Source: Candidatus Binatia bacterium (GTDB taxonomy: Bacteria; Desulfobacterota; Binatia; UBA12015). Taken from it: DNA of 64,000 nt. Every line of letters begins with the position of its first letter. Positions within the stretch are counted from its first letter, which is position 1. Made by a program: the position numbers and the translations under genes. The notes beneath the pieces are model-generated. The model had not been told where the DNA came from and did not search any database. It saw nothing but the letters and a program-made list of their open reading frames with translations. Where the stretch lies: assembly GCA_029243485.1 (NCBI GenBank), contig JAQWRY010000072.1, forward strand, positions 98,282 through 162,281, in the 5' to 3' direction. Positions 27,363 to 38,356 of the stretch are shown here, one piece after another.

Positions 27363-28523
27363 ATGCGTGCTCTGGCGGAGGATCTTGCCGATCTGGAGGC
27401 TCGCGACCTGCTCCGTGTTCGCCGGCTCGTCGGGGGTGTCCAGGGCCCCGAGGTCGAGCTCGACGGACGTCGGGTCCTCTGCCTCGCGTCGAACAACTAT
27501 CTCGGACTCGCCGGCGACCCTCAGGTGATCGAGGCGAGCGCCGAGGCGCTGCGGGCCGGCGGTGCCAGTGCGGCGGCGTCGCCGCTCATCAGTGGCCACA
27601 TGGACGCCCATGACACCCTCGAGCGCGAGCTCGCGGATTGGCTCGGGTGCGAGGCTGCCCTGGTGTTCGGGTCGGGCTATCACGCGAATATCGGTGTGAT
27701 CGCAGCGCTCGCGCAGAAGGGCGACGCCGTCTTCAGCGACTCTCTGAATCACGCCTCGCTGATCGATGGCTGTCGGCTCGCCCGTGCCGACGTCCGCATC
27801 TTCGAGCACCGTGACCTGAACGACTTGGAAGAGAAGATCCAAGCCACGCCGTCGCGCCGTCGCCTCATCGTTTCCGACTCGGTATTCAGCATGGACGGCG
27901 ACACGGCTCCGCTCGAAGGGCTGGTCGCGCTCGCGGCTCGCCACGATGCGTGGCTCATGCTCGACGAAGCGCACGCGATGGGTGTGTTCGGCGAGGAGGG
28001 GGCCGGTCTGGCTGCTGCGCGTGGCGTCGGCGACCGGGTGCACATCCGCATGGGAACGCTCGGCAAGGCGCTGGGGAGCTACGGCGCCTTCGTGGCGGGC
28101 TCGCGCGCGCTGATCGAGCTTCTGGTGAACCGCGCTCGGTCGTACGTCTTCAGTACCGGGCTTCCGCCGGCCGTGATCGGGGCTGCACGGGCGGCGGTGC
28201 GGATCGCGCGTACGGAGACGGATCGTCGGGAGCGGCTGTGGCGCAACGCGCGCCGGCTGCACGAGGGGCTCGGCGCGGCGGGCCTCCGGCTGGAGCCGCT
28301 CGAGAGCACGATCGTGCCGGTGATCCTGGGCGAGCCGGCGACGGCGCTGGCCGTCGCACATCGTGCGATGGAAGAAGGGGTCTGGGCACCGGCGATCCGG
28401 CCACCGACGGTGCCTACGGGCACGGCGCGGTTGCGTTTGACCCCGATCGCGACGCATGACGACGGGCAGATCGATCGCGTCGTTCGGGTCTTGGCGGACG
28501 CGGCTCGAGAGGAGGGGGCATGA
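27363..28523 (+). CDS. bioF: 8-amino-7-oxononanoate synthase
   Basis: PLP enzyme joining pimeloyl thioester and alanine in biotin synthesis. From ATG 27363 it is 386 residues, as in E. coli BioF. Motifs: CLASNNYLGLAGDPQVIEA, GGASAAASPLISGHMDAHDT, the PLP-Asp region MLDEAHAMGVFGEEGAG and the lysine loop HIRMGTLGKALGSYGAF. The ribosome site GGAGGG sits almost against the ATG, so initiation may be weak or may use the TTG at 27327. It overlaps bioA by 4 bases. Related alpha-oxoamine synthases (Kbl, serine palmitoyltransferase) are less likely given bioA and bioD alongside. Confidence 0.92.
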   Translation: MRALAEDLADLEARDLLRVRRLVGGVQGPEVELDGRRVLCLASNNYLGLAGDPQVIEASAEALRAGGASAAASPLISGHMDAHDTLERELADWLGCEAALVFGSGYHANIGVIAALAQKGDAVFSDSLNHASLIDGCRLARADVRIFEHRDLNDLEEKIQATPSRRRLIVSDSVFSMDGDTAPLEGLVALAARHDAWLMLDEAHAMGVFGEEGAGLAAARGVGDRVHIRMGTLGKALGSYGAFVAGSRALIELLVNRARSYVFSTGLPPAVIGAARAAVRIARTETDRRERLWRNARRLHEGLGAAGLRLEPLESTIVPVILGEPATALAVAHRAMEEGVWAPAIRPPTVPTGTARLRLTPIATHDDGQIDRVVRVLADAAREEGA

Positions 28524-29893
28524 CGACTCCGGTGGACGAGGATCCGAAGAACGACTCCGTGAAGAAGGACTTCCGTGCACTCTGGCATCCGTTCACGCAG
28601 ATGCAGGAGTGGTTCGGCGACGAGCCGCTCGTCATCGAGAGCGGCGACGGGAACGATCTGATCGACGATCAGGGGCGACGGTACCTCGATGGGGTTTCGT
28701 CCCTGTGGTGCAACGTGCACGGCCATCGTCATCCGAAGATCAACGCGGCCATCCGCGATCAGCTCGACCGCATCGCGCACACGACGATGTTGGGTCTCAC
28801 TCACCCCGGCGCCGCAGATCTGGCCGAGCGGCTCGTCGCGATGACGCCGAAGGGTCTCACCCGCGTCTTCTACTCGGACGCGGGCGCGACGGCGGTCGAG
28901 ATCGCGCTGAAGCAGGCGTTTCAGTACTTCGGGCTACGCGGCGAAACGCAGCGCAATCGATTCGTTTCGCTCGCCGAGGCGTATCACGGCGACACCATCG
29001 GGGCGATGTCGGTCGGGTACAGCGAGGCGTTTCATCGTCATCACAGGCCTCTTCTGTTCGACACGATTCGTACGACACCTCCGCACGTCTTTCGCTGGGA
29101 GCGCGGGCTCGACGCGAAGGCCGCGTTACGGGTCGCGATCGACGAGGCGCGACGAACGTTCGAGGCCCACGGTGCTGAGATCGCCGCGTTGATCGTCGAG
29201 CCGCTCGTTCAGGGCGCCGCGGGGATTTGGCCCCACCCGCCCGAGTATCTCGCCGAGCTGGCCCGTCTCACGAAGGAGGCGGGTGCGCTTCTCATCTGCG
29301 ACGAGGTCGCGACCGGCTTCGGCCGGACGGGGACGATGTTCGCGTGCGAGCAGGCCGGCGTCGAGCCCGACCTGATGTGTCTGGGGAAGGGACTTACCGG
29401 CGGTTATCTGCCGCTGGCGGCGACTCTTGCGACGGAGGCCATCTTCGAGGGCTTCCTCGCACCCTTCGAGGAGCTCTCCACGTTCTTCCACGGGCATACG
29501 TTCACGGGGAACCCGCTGTGCTGTGCGGCGGCCCTTGCCTCGCTCGACGTCTTCGACGAAGAGAAGACGATGGAGCACGTGGGCGAGATCATCCCGCACC
29601 TCCATAAGCGCCTCGAGAAGGACGTCGGGTCGCTTCCCTCCGTGGGGGATCTGCGGAGGCAGGGTCTGATGATCGGCATCGAACTCGTCCAGGATCGCGA
29701 GACGCGCGCGCACTTCGAGTCCGCGGCGCGGGTCGGGTACCGCGCCTGTCTCGCGGCGCGCAAGCACGACGTGATCATCCGGTCGCTCGGCGATACGGTG
29801 GTGCTCATGCCGCCTCTGTCGATAACGTTGGAGGAGGTCGATCGTCTCGTGGACGCCACGGTGGCGGGAATCCGCGAGGTCACCGAGTCGTGA
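28520..29893 (+). CDS. bioA: Adenosylmethionine-8-amino-7-oxononanoate aminotransferase
   Basis: Class III PLP aminotransferase making 7,8-diaminononanoate with SAM as donor. A 457-residue protein with LWHPFTQMQEW (the BioA signature start), DGVSSLWCNVHGHRHPKI, TRVFYSDAGATAVEIALKQA, LLICDEVATGFGRTGTMFAC and the PLP lysine in DLMCLGKGLTGGYLPLAATL. It overlaps bioF (ATGA) and bioD (GTGA), so the three are translationally coupled. Confidence 0.95.
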   Translation: MTTPVDEDPKNDSVKKDFRALWHPFTQMQEWFGDEPLVIESGDGNDLIDDQGRRYLDGVSSLWCNVHGHRHPKINAAIRDQLDRIAHTTMLGLTHPGAADLAERLVAMTPKGLTRVFYSDAGATAVEIALKQAFQYFGLRGETQRNRFVSLAEAYHGDTIGAMSVGYSEAFHRHHRPLLFDTIRTTPPHVFRWERGLDAKAALRVAIDEARRTFEAHGAEIAALIVEPLVQGAAGIWPHPPEYLAELARLTKEAGALLICDEVATGFGRTGTMFACEQAGVEPDLMCLGKGLTGGYLPLAATLATEAIFEGFLAPFEELSTFFHGHTFTGNPLCCAAALASLDVFDEEKTMEHVGEIIPHLHKRLEKDVGSLPSVGDLRRQGLMIGIELVQDRETRAHFESAARVGYRACLAARKHDVIIRSLGDTVVLMPPLSITLEEVDRLVDATVAGIREVTES

Positions 29894-30573
29894 GCGACCC
29901 GTCCTGGAGGGGCGCCGTCCTCGTGACGGGGACCGACACGGGCGTCGGGAAAACGTGGGTCGCGTGTGGGCTCGCGCGCGCTCTCACTGACGCCGGCTGG
30001 ATCGTGGCGGTGCGGAAGCCCGCAGAGAGCGGGTGTGAGCTCGTCGACGGCGAGCCGTTCCCAGAAGACGCGGCGGCGCTTCGCACGGCCTCGGGATCGA
30101 TCGAGCCCGTCGAGGACATCTGCGCCGTTCGCCTCGTCGAGGCGCTGGCGCCGGGGATCGCCGCAGAGCGCGCGGGAGTGAAGATCGATGTCGACGAGCT
30201 GGTCCGGGACTACCGATCGCGCGCCGAGGACCTCGACTGCCTCGTGGTGGAGGGCGCCGGTGGTCTCCTCGTCCCACTCGCGACCGGCGTTTCCTATGCG
30301 GACTTCGGAGCGCGGATCGGGGCCCGCCTGCTCGTCGTGACGGCGGCGAAGCTCGGGGCGATCAACCACACGTTGCTCACCCTCGAGGCGGCAGCGCAGC
30401 GGGGTCTCGACGTGATCGGCGTCGTGGTGAATCACGCATCGGCCGAAGAGGATCTGGCCACGCAGACCTTGACCGACAGCCTGCGGGATCTGATCGACGT
30501 GCCGATCCTGGCCGAGATTCCGCACGGGAGCGATCCTGGCGAGCATCTTTTCGTCGGCCCCAGCCCTTCGTAG
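29890..30573 (+). CDS. bioD: Dethiobiotin synthetase
   Basis: ATP-dependent closure of the ureido ring of biotin from 7,8-diaminononanoate and CO2. A 227-residue P-loop protein: VLVTGTDTGVGKTWVACGLA (Walker A), KPAESGCELVDGEPFPEDAA, VVEGAGGLLVPLATGVSYAD, and TAAKLGAINHTLLTLEAA. Last gene of bioF-bioA-bioD. No bioB or bioC is in the window. The convergent S9 peptidase stop follows immediately, with no visible terminator. Confidence 0.95.
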   Translation: MSDPSWRGAVLVTGTDTGVGKTWVACGLARALTDAGWIVAVRKPAESGCELVDGEPFPEDAAALRTASGSIEPVEDICAVRLVEALAPGIAAERAGVKIDVDELVRDYRSRAEDLDCLVVEGAGGLLVPLATGVSYADFGARIGARLLVVTAAKLGAINHTLLTLEAAAQRGLDVIGVVVNHASAEEDLATQTLTDSLRDLIDVPILAEIPHGSDPGEHLFVGPSPS

Positions 30574-32502
30574 CTACGGGAGGTTCTCGATCTCGACGGG
30601 TTCGATCTTGTCCGCGGGAGTGAATCCGAGGATGCGGCCGAAAAAAGCGAGCTCGCCTTCGAGCGCACGTTTGATGTTCTCCGCCTTCCGGAAACCGTGC
30701 CCCTCGTCGGGGAACACGACGTGGGCGACCGGCAGCCCCTTCTCACGGAGCGCCTGCGCCATTCCCTCGGCTTGATTGGGCGGTACGACACGGTCCTCGC
30801 CGCCCTGGAAGAAGATCGCGGGGCACGACAACCGGTCGGTGTGGAAGAGCGGCGAGCGCGCCCGGTAGATCTCTTCGCCTTCGGGGTACGGTGCGACCAG
30901 CCAGTCGGTGTAGCGCGATTCGAACTTGTGGGTGTCCGCAGCGAGGGCACCGAGATCGCCGATTCCGTAGTGGCTCGCGCCGGCGCGAAAGATGTCGTGG
31001 AAGGTGAGCGCGCAGAGGACGGTATAGCCACCTGCGCTGCCGCCGCTGATGGTCAGCCGGTCGGGATCTGCGAGCCCGCGCCCGGCCACGTCTCGGGCGG
31101 CATTCACGCAATCCTCGACGTCGATGATGCCCCACTCGCCTGCGAGCGCGTCCCGGTACGGTCGGCCGTAGCCGGTGCTGCCGCCATAGTTCACGTCGAG
31201 GACGGCGAAGCCCCGGCTCGTCCAGAACTGGATCGGGAGCTTGAACGACGGATCCGTCGCTCCCGTCGGGCCGCCGTGAGACCGCACGCGCAGAGGCGGC
31301 CGCTCGCCGGGAGGTGCTGTGAAGTCCGGGTTCGCCGGCGGGTAGTAGAATGCGTGCGCCGTGCGGTCGCCGCTCGCAAACTCGATCGGCTCGGCAATCG
31401 AGATCCACGCGGGATCGAGGTCGAGTTCGAGCGACCGGCGCAGGACGCGATGCCGGCCGGTTTCGAGGTCGAGGTCCACCAACTCGGCGGGGGAGGCCGT
31501 CGAGGCGCCGACGAAGTAGGCGTGCCCGTCTGTGACGCGGAGGCTTCCGAAGTCGACGAACGGCGTGTGGATGGCGGTGGCTACGCCGGTCGCGACATCG
31601 ATGCGGGCGAGGTGCCACTGACCACCGCGGCCGTAGCTCGCGAGGATCGTACTCGCGTCTTCGAAGTCGTACGTGCTCGTCGCGAAGCTCCACTGCGGTC
31701 GACCGAACTCGGCTTCGCGCGGCGCGAGCACACGGTCGGAGTCGCCTTCGCGGCGATACAGGTTCCACCACCCGGTCCGGTCGGAGACGAAGTGCAGGAT
31801 GCCGTCGGGGGCCCAGGTCGGTTGGAAGATCGACTCACCGTTTCCGCCTGCAATCCGCCGTGGTGTGCCCGGGCTGCCGTCCGAGTCTAGGTCCGCCACC
31901 CAGAGCGTGGTTTCCTGCCACGGCATGTTCGGGTGGTCCCACGTGAGCCAACAGAGTCGGGTTTCGTCCGGGGACAGCCGCGGGGCGGCATAGAAGTCGT
32001 TGCCTGAGACGAGAGTGCGGGGCGGGCCTCCGGCGATTGCGATCGTCACCAGAGCGTTGGTGGGTTCGTGCCCGGGCTCCGTGTGATCCTCCCCGACCGC
32101 GATCAGGCGCTCGCGGCTCGCGTCGACCGCCGCGTCGGTGAAGCGCCAGGCGCTCTCGGGAGTGAGCGGGCGGGGGTCGTGACCGTCCAGCGAGGCTTCG
32201 TACAGGCGCCGATCCCGGTCGTTCGAGAAGAACACGCGCCCAGCGGCGACGCACAGAGCGCCTCCACCGTACTCGTGTACGCGGGAGCGGACGCTCCACG
32301 GGGCGGCGAGCAGGTCCTCGCGAGAGCCGTCGGAGCGCATCCGTACGAGAGCCGATCGGCCGCCCTCGCCGGGGCGGCTCTCGGTCCACAGGAGGTCGCC
32401 GCCGAGGGGCGAGACCCCACCGAGTCCGACCGCGCCGCCGAGCATGCGGTCGGCCGTGATCGGAGACTTCCAGGAGCCATACGGGGCAACGGTCGAGGCC
32501 AT
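30574..32502 (-). CDS. S9 family prolyl oligopeptidase-like serine peptidase
   Basis: A 642-residue protein with an N-terminal seven-bladed propeller (residues about 30-360; repeated WAPDGILHFVSDRTGWWNLY-type blades) and a C-terminal alpha/beta hydrolase. The nucleophile is in TISGGSAGGYTVLCALTF, the acid in AIFFQGGEDRVVPPNQAEGM and the histidine in VVFPDEGHGF. Such dipeptidyl or acylaminoacyl peptidases trim short peptides. No signal peptide is seen, so it is probably cytoplasmic. It is divergent from pgm across a 117-bp gap. Confidence 0.9.
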   Translation of the reverse strand: MASTVAPYGSWKSPITADRMLGGAVGLGGVSPLGGDLLWTESRPGEGGRSALVRMRSDGSREDLLAAPWSVRSRVHEYGGGALCVAAGRVFFSNDRDRRLYEASLDGHDPRPLTPESAWRFTDAAVDASRERLIAVGEDHTEPGHEPTNALVTIAIAGGPPRTLVSGNDFYAAPRLSPDETRLCWLTWDHPNMPWQETTLWVADLDSDGSPGTPRRIAGGNGESIFQPTWAPDGILHFVSDRTGWWNLYRREGDSDRVLAPREAEFGRPQWSFATSTYDFEDASTILASYGRGGQWHLARIDVATGVATAIHTPFVDFGSLRVTDGHAYFVGASTASPAELVDLDLETGRHRVLRRSLELDLDPAWISIAEPIEFASGDRTAHAFYYPPANPDFTAPPGERPPLRVRSHGGPTGATDPSFKLPIQFWTSRGFAVLDVNYGGSTGYGRPYRDALAGEWGIIDVEDCVNAARDVAGRGLADPDRLTISGGSAGGYTVLCALTFHDIFRAGASHYGIGDLGALAADTHKFESRYTDWLVAPYPEGEEIYRARSPLFHTDRLSCPAIFFQGGEDRVVPPNQAEGMAQALREKGLPVAHVVFPDEGHGFRKAENIKRALEGELAFFGRILGFTPADKIEPVEIENLP

Positions 32503-32619
32503 GTCTTCGGGGGTACTTCTTCCGGCCTAAGGTGGCCAGTCCACCATGCCGATCTTCCTTTGAGAAGCGGGTGAAACCCGGGCATTGTAGCCTCCGCGTC
32601 CAAACGGGAGAGCGTTCGA

Positions 32620-34272
<1,653 letters not shown>

Positions 34273-34374
34273 CCTGCCCCCCACCCCCCACTCGCCCGGC
34301 CGAAATCAGTAGAAGCTCCCGCTTCCGTAGAGCGTCTCGACGGGCTGCGACGCGGAGAGTAAGACTAAGACGCC

Positions 34375-35532
34375 ATGGGGACGCGGGCGGCGATCATCGG
34401 ATTCTCGGAGCTCGCTCCGACGAAGAAACCCGAGGGGAAGACCCCGCTCGGGTTGATTGCCGAGGCTTCGCGTCTTGCGATCGCCGACGCCGGCCTCGGC
34501 CCCGCGGATATCGACGGCATCGTCGTGTGCCCGGCGATGATGCAGTACTCGATGCTCTGGCCGTCGGTCGTGGCCGAGCATCTAGGGCTCACTCCGGGCT
34601 ATCTCGAGTTCGTCGATCTGGGTGGAGCGACGTCCTGCGCGATGATCGCCCGGGCCGCAGCCGCGGTTTCGGAGGGGCGTGCGCGCAACGTCCTGTGCGT
34701 GAACGGTGACACCTGGGATCCGCAGGGGATGTATCTGAAGCCGCCCCCGATGGTCTCGCCCCTGCGTGATTTCACGCTGCCCTATGGTGCGGCCGGGGCG
34801 AACGCGGATTACGCGATGGCGGCCCGCCTGCACATGGAGCGCTACGGCACGACGGCGCGCCAGCTCGCGAAGATCGCCGCGGATCAGCGGACGAGCGCGC
34901 AGCGCAATCCACTCGCGTTGTTTCGCGATCAGCCGCTCACCATCGACGACGTTCTCGCCTCGCCTCTGATCTGTGATCCGCTGCACAAGCTGGAGATCGT
35001 TCTGCCGTGCACCGGAGCGGAAGCGGTGATCGTGACCTCGGGAGAAAGGGTGGTCGATGCCCCGCACGCGCCGGCGTGGGTGCTCGGCTACGGTGAAGCG
35101 CTCGAACCGGACCCGTTCCAGCGCGAGGACTTCCTCGTCACGCCCACCGTGGAGTCGGCACGGCGGGCGTTCGAGATGGCTCGTGTCGGACCGAAGGACG
35201 TCACCGTTGCGCAGATCTACGATTGCTACACGAGCGCGGTCCTGATCGAGCTCGAGGACGCCGGTTTCTGCGCGAAGGGCGAGGGCGGCGCCTTCATCGA
35301 AGCGCATGACCTCACGTACGCCGGGGACTTCCCGCTGAACACGGGCGGCGGGATGCTGTCGTTCGGACAGCCGGGCCTCGGGGGGGGGATGACTCTCGTG
35401 GTCGAAGGTGTTCGCCAGGTCATGGGCCGCGCCGGCGACCGACAGGTGAAGAACAACGGGCTCGCCTTCATCCATGGCAACGGTGGGACGTTCACCGAGG
35501 AGTGTTCTCTGGTCCTGGGGACGGCATCGTGA
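34375..35532 (+). CDS. Thiolase-like protein (SCP-x/Ltp type), DUF35 partner adjacent
   Basis: A 385-residue cytoplasmic thiolase-fold protein of the lipid-transfer group (RAAIIGFSELAPTKK start; GLIAEASRLAIADAGLGPAD; EFVDLGGATSCAMIARAAAA where thiolases hold their nucleophile; YDCYTSAVLIELEDAGFC; GGGMLSFGQPGLGGGM; FIHGNGGTFTEECSL). The canonical GHP histidine position reads GQP. With the adjacent OB-fold partner it resembles Ltp/ChsH2 retro-aldolase complexes that cleave side-chain thioesters in steroid degradation rather than true thiolases. GTGA coupling to the next gene. Substrate unknown. Confidence 0.8.
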   Translation: MGTRAAIIGFSELAPTKKPEGKTPLGLIAEASRLAIADAGLGPADIDGIVVCPAMMQYSMLWPSVVAEHLGLTPGYLEFVDLGGATSCAMIARAAAAVSEGRARNVLCVNGDTWDPQGMYLKPPPMVSPLRDFTLPYGAAGANADYAMAARLHMERYGTTARQLAKIAADQRTSAQRNPLALFRDQPLTIDDVLASPLICDPLHKLEIVLPCTGAEAVIVTSGERVVDAPHAPAWVLGYGEALEPDPFQREDFLVTPTVESARRAFEMARVGPKDVTVAQIYDCYTSAVLIELEDAGFCAKGEGGAFIEAHDLTYAGDFPLNTGGGMLSFGQPGLGGGMTLVVEGVRQVMGRAGDRQVKNNGLAFIHGNGGTFTEECSLVLGTAS

Positions 35533-35948
35533 GCACGCCGGACTTCCCCCGCCCGCTTCCGACCGGGGAGGGGGATGCGGCCCGCTACTGGTCGGCACTC
35601 GCCGAGGGGCGGATCGAGTTGCCGCGCTGCCAAGCCTGCGCTCGGCTGATCTTCTATCCCCGCCCGTTCTGCCCTGCCTGTCATTCGACGAACGTGGCCT
35701 GGGAGGAGATCCCCGGCGCCGGACGGGTCTACACGTACAGCGTCGTCCACCGTGCGACCCACCCGTGGTTCATGAGCCGGACGCCCTACGTGTACGCCGT
35801 CGTGACACTGGGCGCCGGGGTTCGGCTGCCGACCACGATCGTGGGGTGTGCGCCGGAAGCGGTCGAGATCGACCTCCCGGTCGAGCCCGTCTTCGAGTCG
35901 GTGGGGGAGGGCGCGGCGCTGCTTTTCTTCCGGCCGACTCGCTCCTGA
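35529..35948 (+). CDS. DUF35 OB-fold/zinc-ribbon acyl-CoA-associated protein
   Basis: A 139-residue protein with an N-terminal helix (GDAARYWSALAEGRIELPRC), a rubredoxin-like zinc ribbon C-x2-C...C-x2-C (RCQACARLIFYPRPFCPACH) and an OB-fold (GRVYTYSVVHRATHPWF ... VYAVVTLGAGVRLPTTIVGC). DUF35 proteins form obligate complexes with thiolase-like partners and help bind CoA thioesters. The GTG start overlaps the stop of the thiolase-like gene by 3 bases. Confidence 0.9.
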   Translation: MSTPDFPRPLPTGEGDAARYWSALAEGRIELPRCQACARLIFYPRPFCPACHSTNVAWEEIPGAGRVYTYSVVHRATHPWFMSRTPYVYAVVTLGAGVRLPTTIVGCAPEAVEIDLPVEPVFESVGEGAALLFFRPTRS

Positions 35949-35982
35949 ATTCCACGGTCATCGAGCGCGGGTTGCCTGAGGG

Positions 35983-36927
35983 GTGGCGCTGTGTCGAATC
36001 TTGCTCGTGGGAAAGACCTATCATCGCGGCAAGATCGTCGACGACGCGGAGGCGCAGCTCAGCATCCGATCGAAGGCAGTGAACTACGGGCTCGGTTGCT
36101 TCGGAGGTATCCGCGCCTACTGGAACGACGCAAAGAAGGAGCTGTTCGTCTTCCGGCTCATGGATCACATCGAGCGGCTCTATCGATCCGCGCTTATCCT
36201 CGGACTGGAGCCGCCGGTCAGCGAGGAAGACGCCGTTCAGGCCGTCCTCGATGTTCTGAGGGAGAACGACGCTCGGTCCGATCAGTACGTGCGGCCGCTG
36301 ATCTACGTCGACTCCGACGAGCTCTCACCTACGCTGACCGACGTTCCGGTCGCCCTGTCGATCTACACCCAACCGCTCGGAAAGTATTTCGGGGGCGACT
36401 CGATCCACGCGTGCGTGTCGTCGTGGCGCCGTGTGTCGGACAACGCGATTCCGGCTCGTGCGAAGCCCACTGCGGCGTACCTGAATTCGGCTCTCGCCCG
36501 CGCCGAAGCCAAGCGGAACGGCTTTGACGAAGCGATCTTCCTCACCCAAGAAGGTTCGGTCAGCGAGGGGAGTGCGGCACATCTCTTCATCGTGCGTCGC
36601 GGCGAACTCGTTTCGCCCCCGTCGACGGAGGACAACCTCGACGGCATCACGCGACGAAGTCTGATGGAACTGGCGCGCAGCGAGCCGCTGTCGTGGCCGG
36701 TCACCGAGCGTAAGATCTCGCGGACCGAGCTCTACACCGCCGACGAGGTCTTCTTGTGTGGAACTGCGGCGGAGCTGACTCCGGTCACGCGAATCGACCA
36801 TCGACCGATCGGGAACGGTGCGATCGGCGAATGGTCGCGCGCGCTCGGCGCACGGTTCCACGACGTCGCGTCTGGAAATGACGACGCGTGGTCGTCCTGG
36901 CTGACGCCGGCCTGGGAAGGACGTTAG
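35983..36927 (+). CDS. ilvE: Branched-chain amino acid aminotransferase
   Basis: Class IV PLP aminotransferase of 314 residues, the usual IlvE size. Motifs: LSIRSKAVNYGLGCFGGIRA, VRPLIYVDSDEL, the PLP lysine in PARAKPTAAYLNSALARAEA, DEAIFLTQEGSVSEGSAAHL and EVFLCGTAAELTPVTRIDHR. It interconverts branched-chain amino and 2-oxo acids; a D-amino acid or aminodeoxychorismate lyase role is less likely because of the length and RIDHRPIGNG ending. The GTG start has GAGGG almost touching it, so a start at GTG 36007 is possible. It lies 34 bp after the DUF35 gene. Confidence 0.85.
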   Translation: MALCRILLVGKTYHRGKIVDDAEAQLSIRSKAVNYGLGCFGGIRAYWNDAKKELFVFRLMDHIERLYRSALILGLEPPVSEEDAVQAVLDVLRENDARSDQYVRPLIYVDSDELSPTLTDVPVALSIYTQPLGKYFGGDSIHACVSSWRRVSDNAIPARAKPTAAYLNSALARAEAKRNGFDEAIFLTQEGSVSEGSAAHLFIVRRGELVSPPSTEDNLDGITRRSLMELARSEPLSWPVTERKISRTELYTADEVFLCGTAAELTPVTRIDHRPIGNGAIGEWSRALGARFHDVASGNDDAWSSWLTPAWEGR

Positions 36928-36943
36928 CGAACCGGGGCTCGGC

Positions 36944-37552
36944 TCAGGTCCAGCTCGGGTCGAGGAGAGGCGTTTCCAGATGCACCCCCTCGAGGCCGAG
37001 GAGGAACTCCTTCACGCGGACCCCACCGGTGTAGTTCCCCAGCGAGCGGTCCGCGGGCAGCACGCGGTGGCAGGGGATGATGATCGGCAGCGGGTTCGTC
37101 GCCATGACCCGGCCCACGGCCCTGGCCGCGCCTGGCTTGTCGACCGCACGGGCGAGTTCGCCGTAGGTCACGGTCTCACCGAAACGGGTGTGCAGAACGC
37201 GGCGGAGGACACGTTCCTGGAACGCGCTCTGGGGCCTCGGGTCGACTGCGACTTCGAATCGCTCGCGCTTGCCGGCAAAGAATTCGTCGAGTTCGCCTTG
37301 TACGCGCTCGTCCGCTGAACGTTCGACGAGTTCGGTGTCGGTGAATTCCTCGCGGAGCCGCGCGAGGACTTTTTCGCGGTCGCCGCATTCCGACCAGGTG
37401 ATACGGCGCACGCCGAGGGAACTCGTTGCGACGCAAAGCTCGCCGAGGGGCCAGGGCTGGAACCAATGTTCGATCGTTTCCGTACTCCGAGCATCGCAAG
37501 TGAATCGCGGAAGGTCCAGATTTGACTTGGACGGCGGGCGGTCCGTAAGCAT
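36944..37552 (-). CDS. ogt: Methylated-DNA-protein cysteine methyltransferase
   Basis: Suicide repair enzyme for O6-alkylguanine. About 202 residues from ATG 37552. The C-terminal ATase domain has VLHTRFGETVTYGELARAVD (recognition helix region), GAARAVGRVMATNPLPIIIP and the acceptor cysteine in PCHRVLPADRSLGNYTGG. The N-terminal ribonuclease-like domain is short. There is no AraC/Ada regulator domain, so this is Ogt-type. The 5' end is uncertain: the divergent hydrolase begins 7 bp away, so an internal start is possible. Confidence 0.9.
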   Translation of the reverse strand: MLTDRPPSKSNLDLPRFTCDARSTETIEHWFQPWPLGELCVATSSLGVRRITWSECGDREKVLARLREEFTDTELVERSADERVQGELDEFFAGKRERFEVAVDPRPQSAFQERVLRRVLHTRFGETVTYGELARAVDKPGAARAVGRVMATNPLPIIIPCHRVLPADRSLGNYTGGVRVKEFLLGLEGVHLETPLLDPSWT

Positions 37553-37558
37553 CTTCCA

Positions 37559-38356
37559 GTGCCCACGAAGTATCTCTACCGCGGGGATCTCGCGATTCAC
37601 TACGAGCATGCCGGCGAAACGACGCTGCCCGGCGTGCCGCCGCCGATGGATCGGGGTGGCGCGTTGTTGTTCGTGCACGATACCGGCGGCAACGGGAAGC
37701 TCTGGTCACGACAGCTCGCGCATTTCGCGGGCTCGCACAGCCCCGTCGCGGTCGATCTCCCGGGCCACGGCCGATCGGGCGGCCTCGACGGCCCCGCCTC
37801 GATCGAAGCCGCCGCCGAGATCCTCGCCGGCGTCCTCCAAGCGCTCGGAGCGCCGCCGGCCGTGGTCGTCGGGCATGGCCTCGGCGGAAAGATCGCGCTC
37901 GCGCTCGCCTTGGACCACGCACCGCGCGTGAAGGCGGTCGTCACCATCGGAACGACATCGGCGCCGCTCGCGGCCGCCGGCGAGATTGCGGGGATGCGGG
38001 ACGTCGTGCGCGGTCGTCGCTCCCAGACCTTCGATACGCCGCTCTTCGCCGCGAAGCCCGACATGAACGTGATGCGCGAGGTCTGGGGCGAGATCGTGAA
38101 GACCGATCCGCGCGTACGACTGCAGGACCTCGAGGCGTACGGTGGCTGCGATTTGAGAAGTCGCCTGGCATCCATTGCGGTGCCAACCCGAGTGCTTCAC
38201 GGAGAGCAGGATGGATACTGCGCCCGCGACTGTGGTGAGGAGATCGCCGCCGCGATTCCCGGCGCGCGCTTCGAAGTCGTGGCCGAAGCCGGTCACGTTG
38301 CGCAGCTCGAACAGCCGGAGCGGGTGAACGCGATCATCGAGGAGCTTCTCGGATGA
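37559..38356 (+). CDS. Alpha/beta hydrolase
   Basis: A 265-residue alpha/beta-fold hydrolase: strand and oxyanion LLFVHDTGGNGKLWSRQLAH, SPVAVDLPGHGRSGG, the nucleophile elbow VVVGHGLGGKIALALAL (here G-H-G-L-G, with Gly in place of the Ser of GxSxG), an acid in RVLHGEQDGYCARDCGEEIA and the histidine in EAGHVAQLEQPERVNAIIEE. The loss of the nucleophilic Ser means it may be inactive as an esterase or use another chemistry. GTG start; its stop overlaps the next thiolase-like gene (ATGA), so it belongs to the side-chain-degradation-like operon. Confidence 0.8.
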   Translation: MPTKYLYRGDLAIHYEHAGETTLPGVPPPMDRGGALLFVHDTGGNGKLWSRQLAHFAGSHSPVAVDLPGHGRSGGLDGPASIEAAAEILAGVLQALGAPPAVVVGHGLGGKIALALALDHAPRVKAVVTIGTTSAPLAAAGEIAGMRDVVRGRRSQTFDTPLFAAKPDMNVMREVWGEIVKTDPRVRLQDLEAYGGCDLRSRLASIAVPTRVLHGEQDGYCARDCGEEIAAAIPGARFEVVAEAGHVAQLEQPERVNAIIEELLG

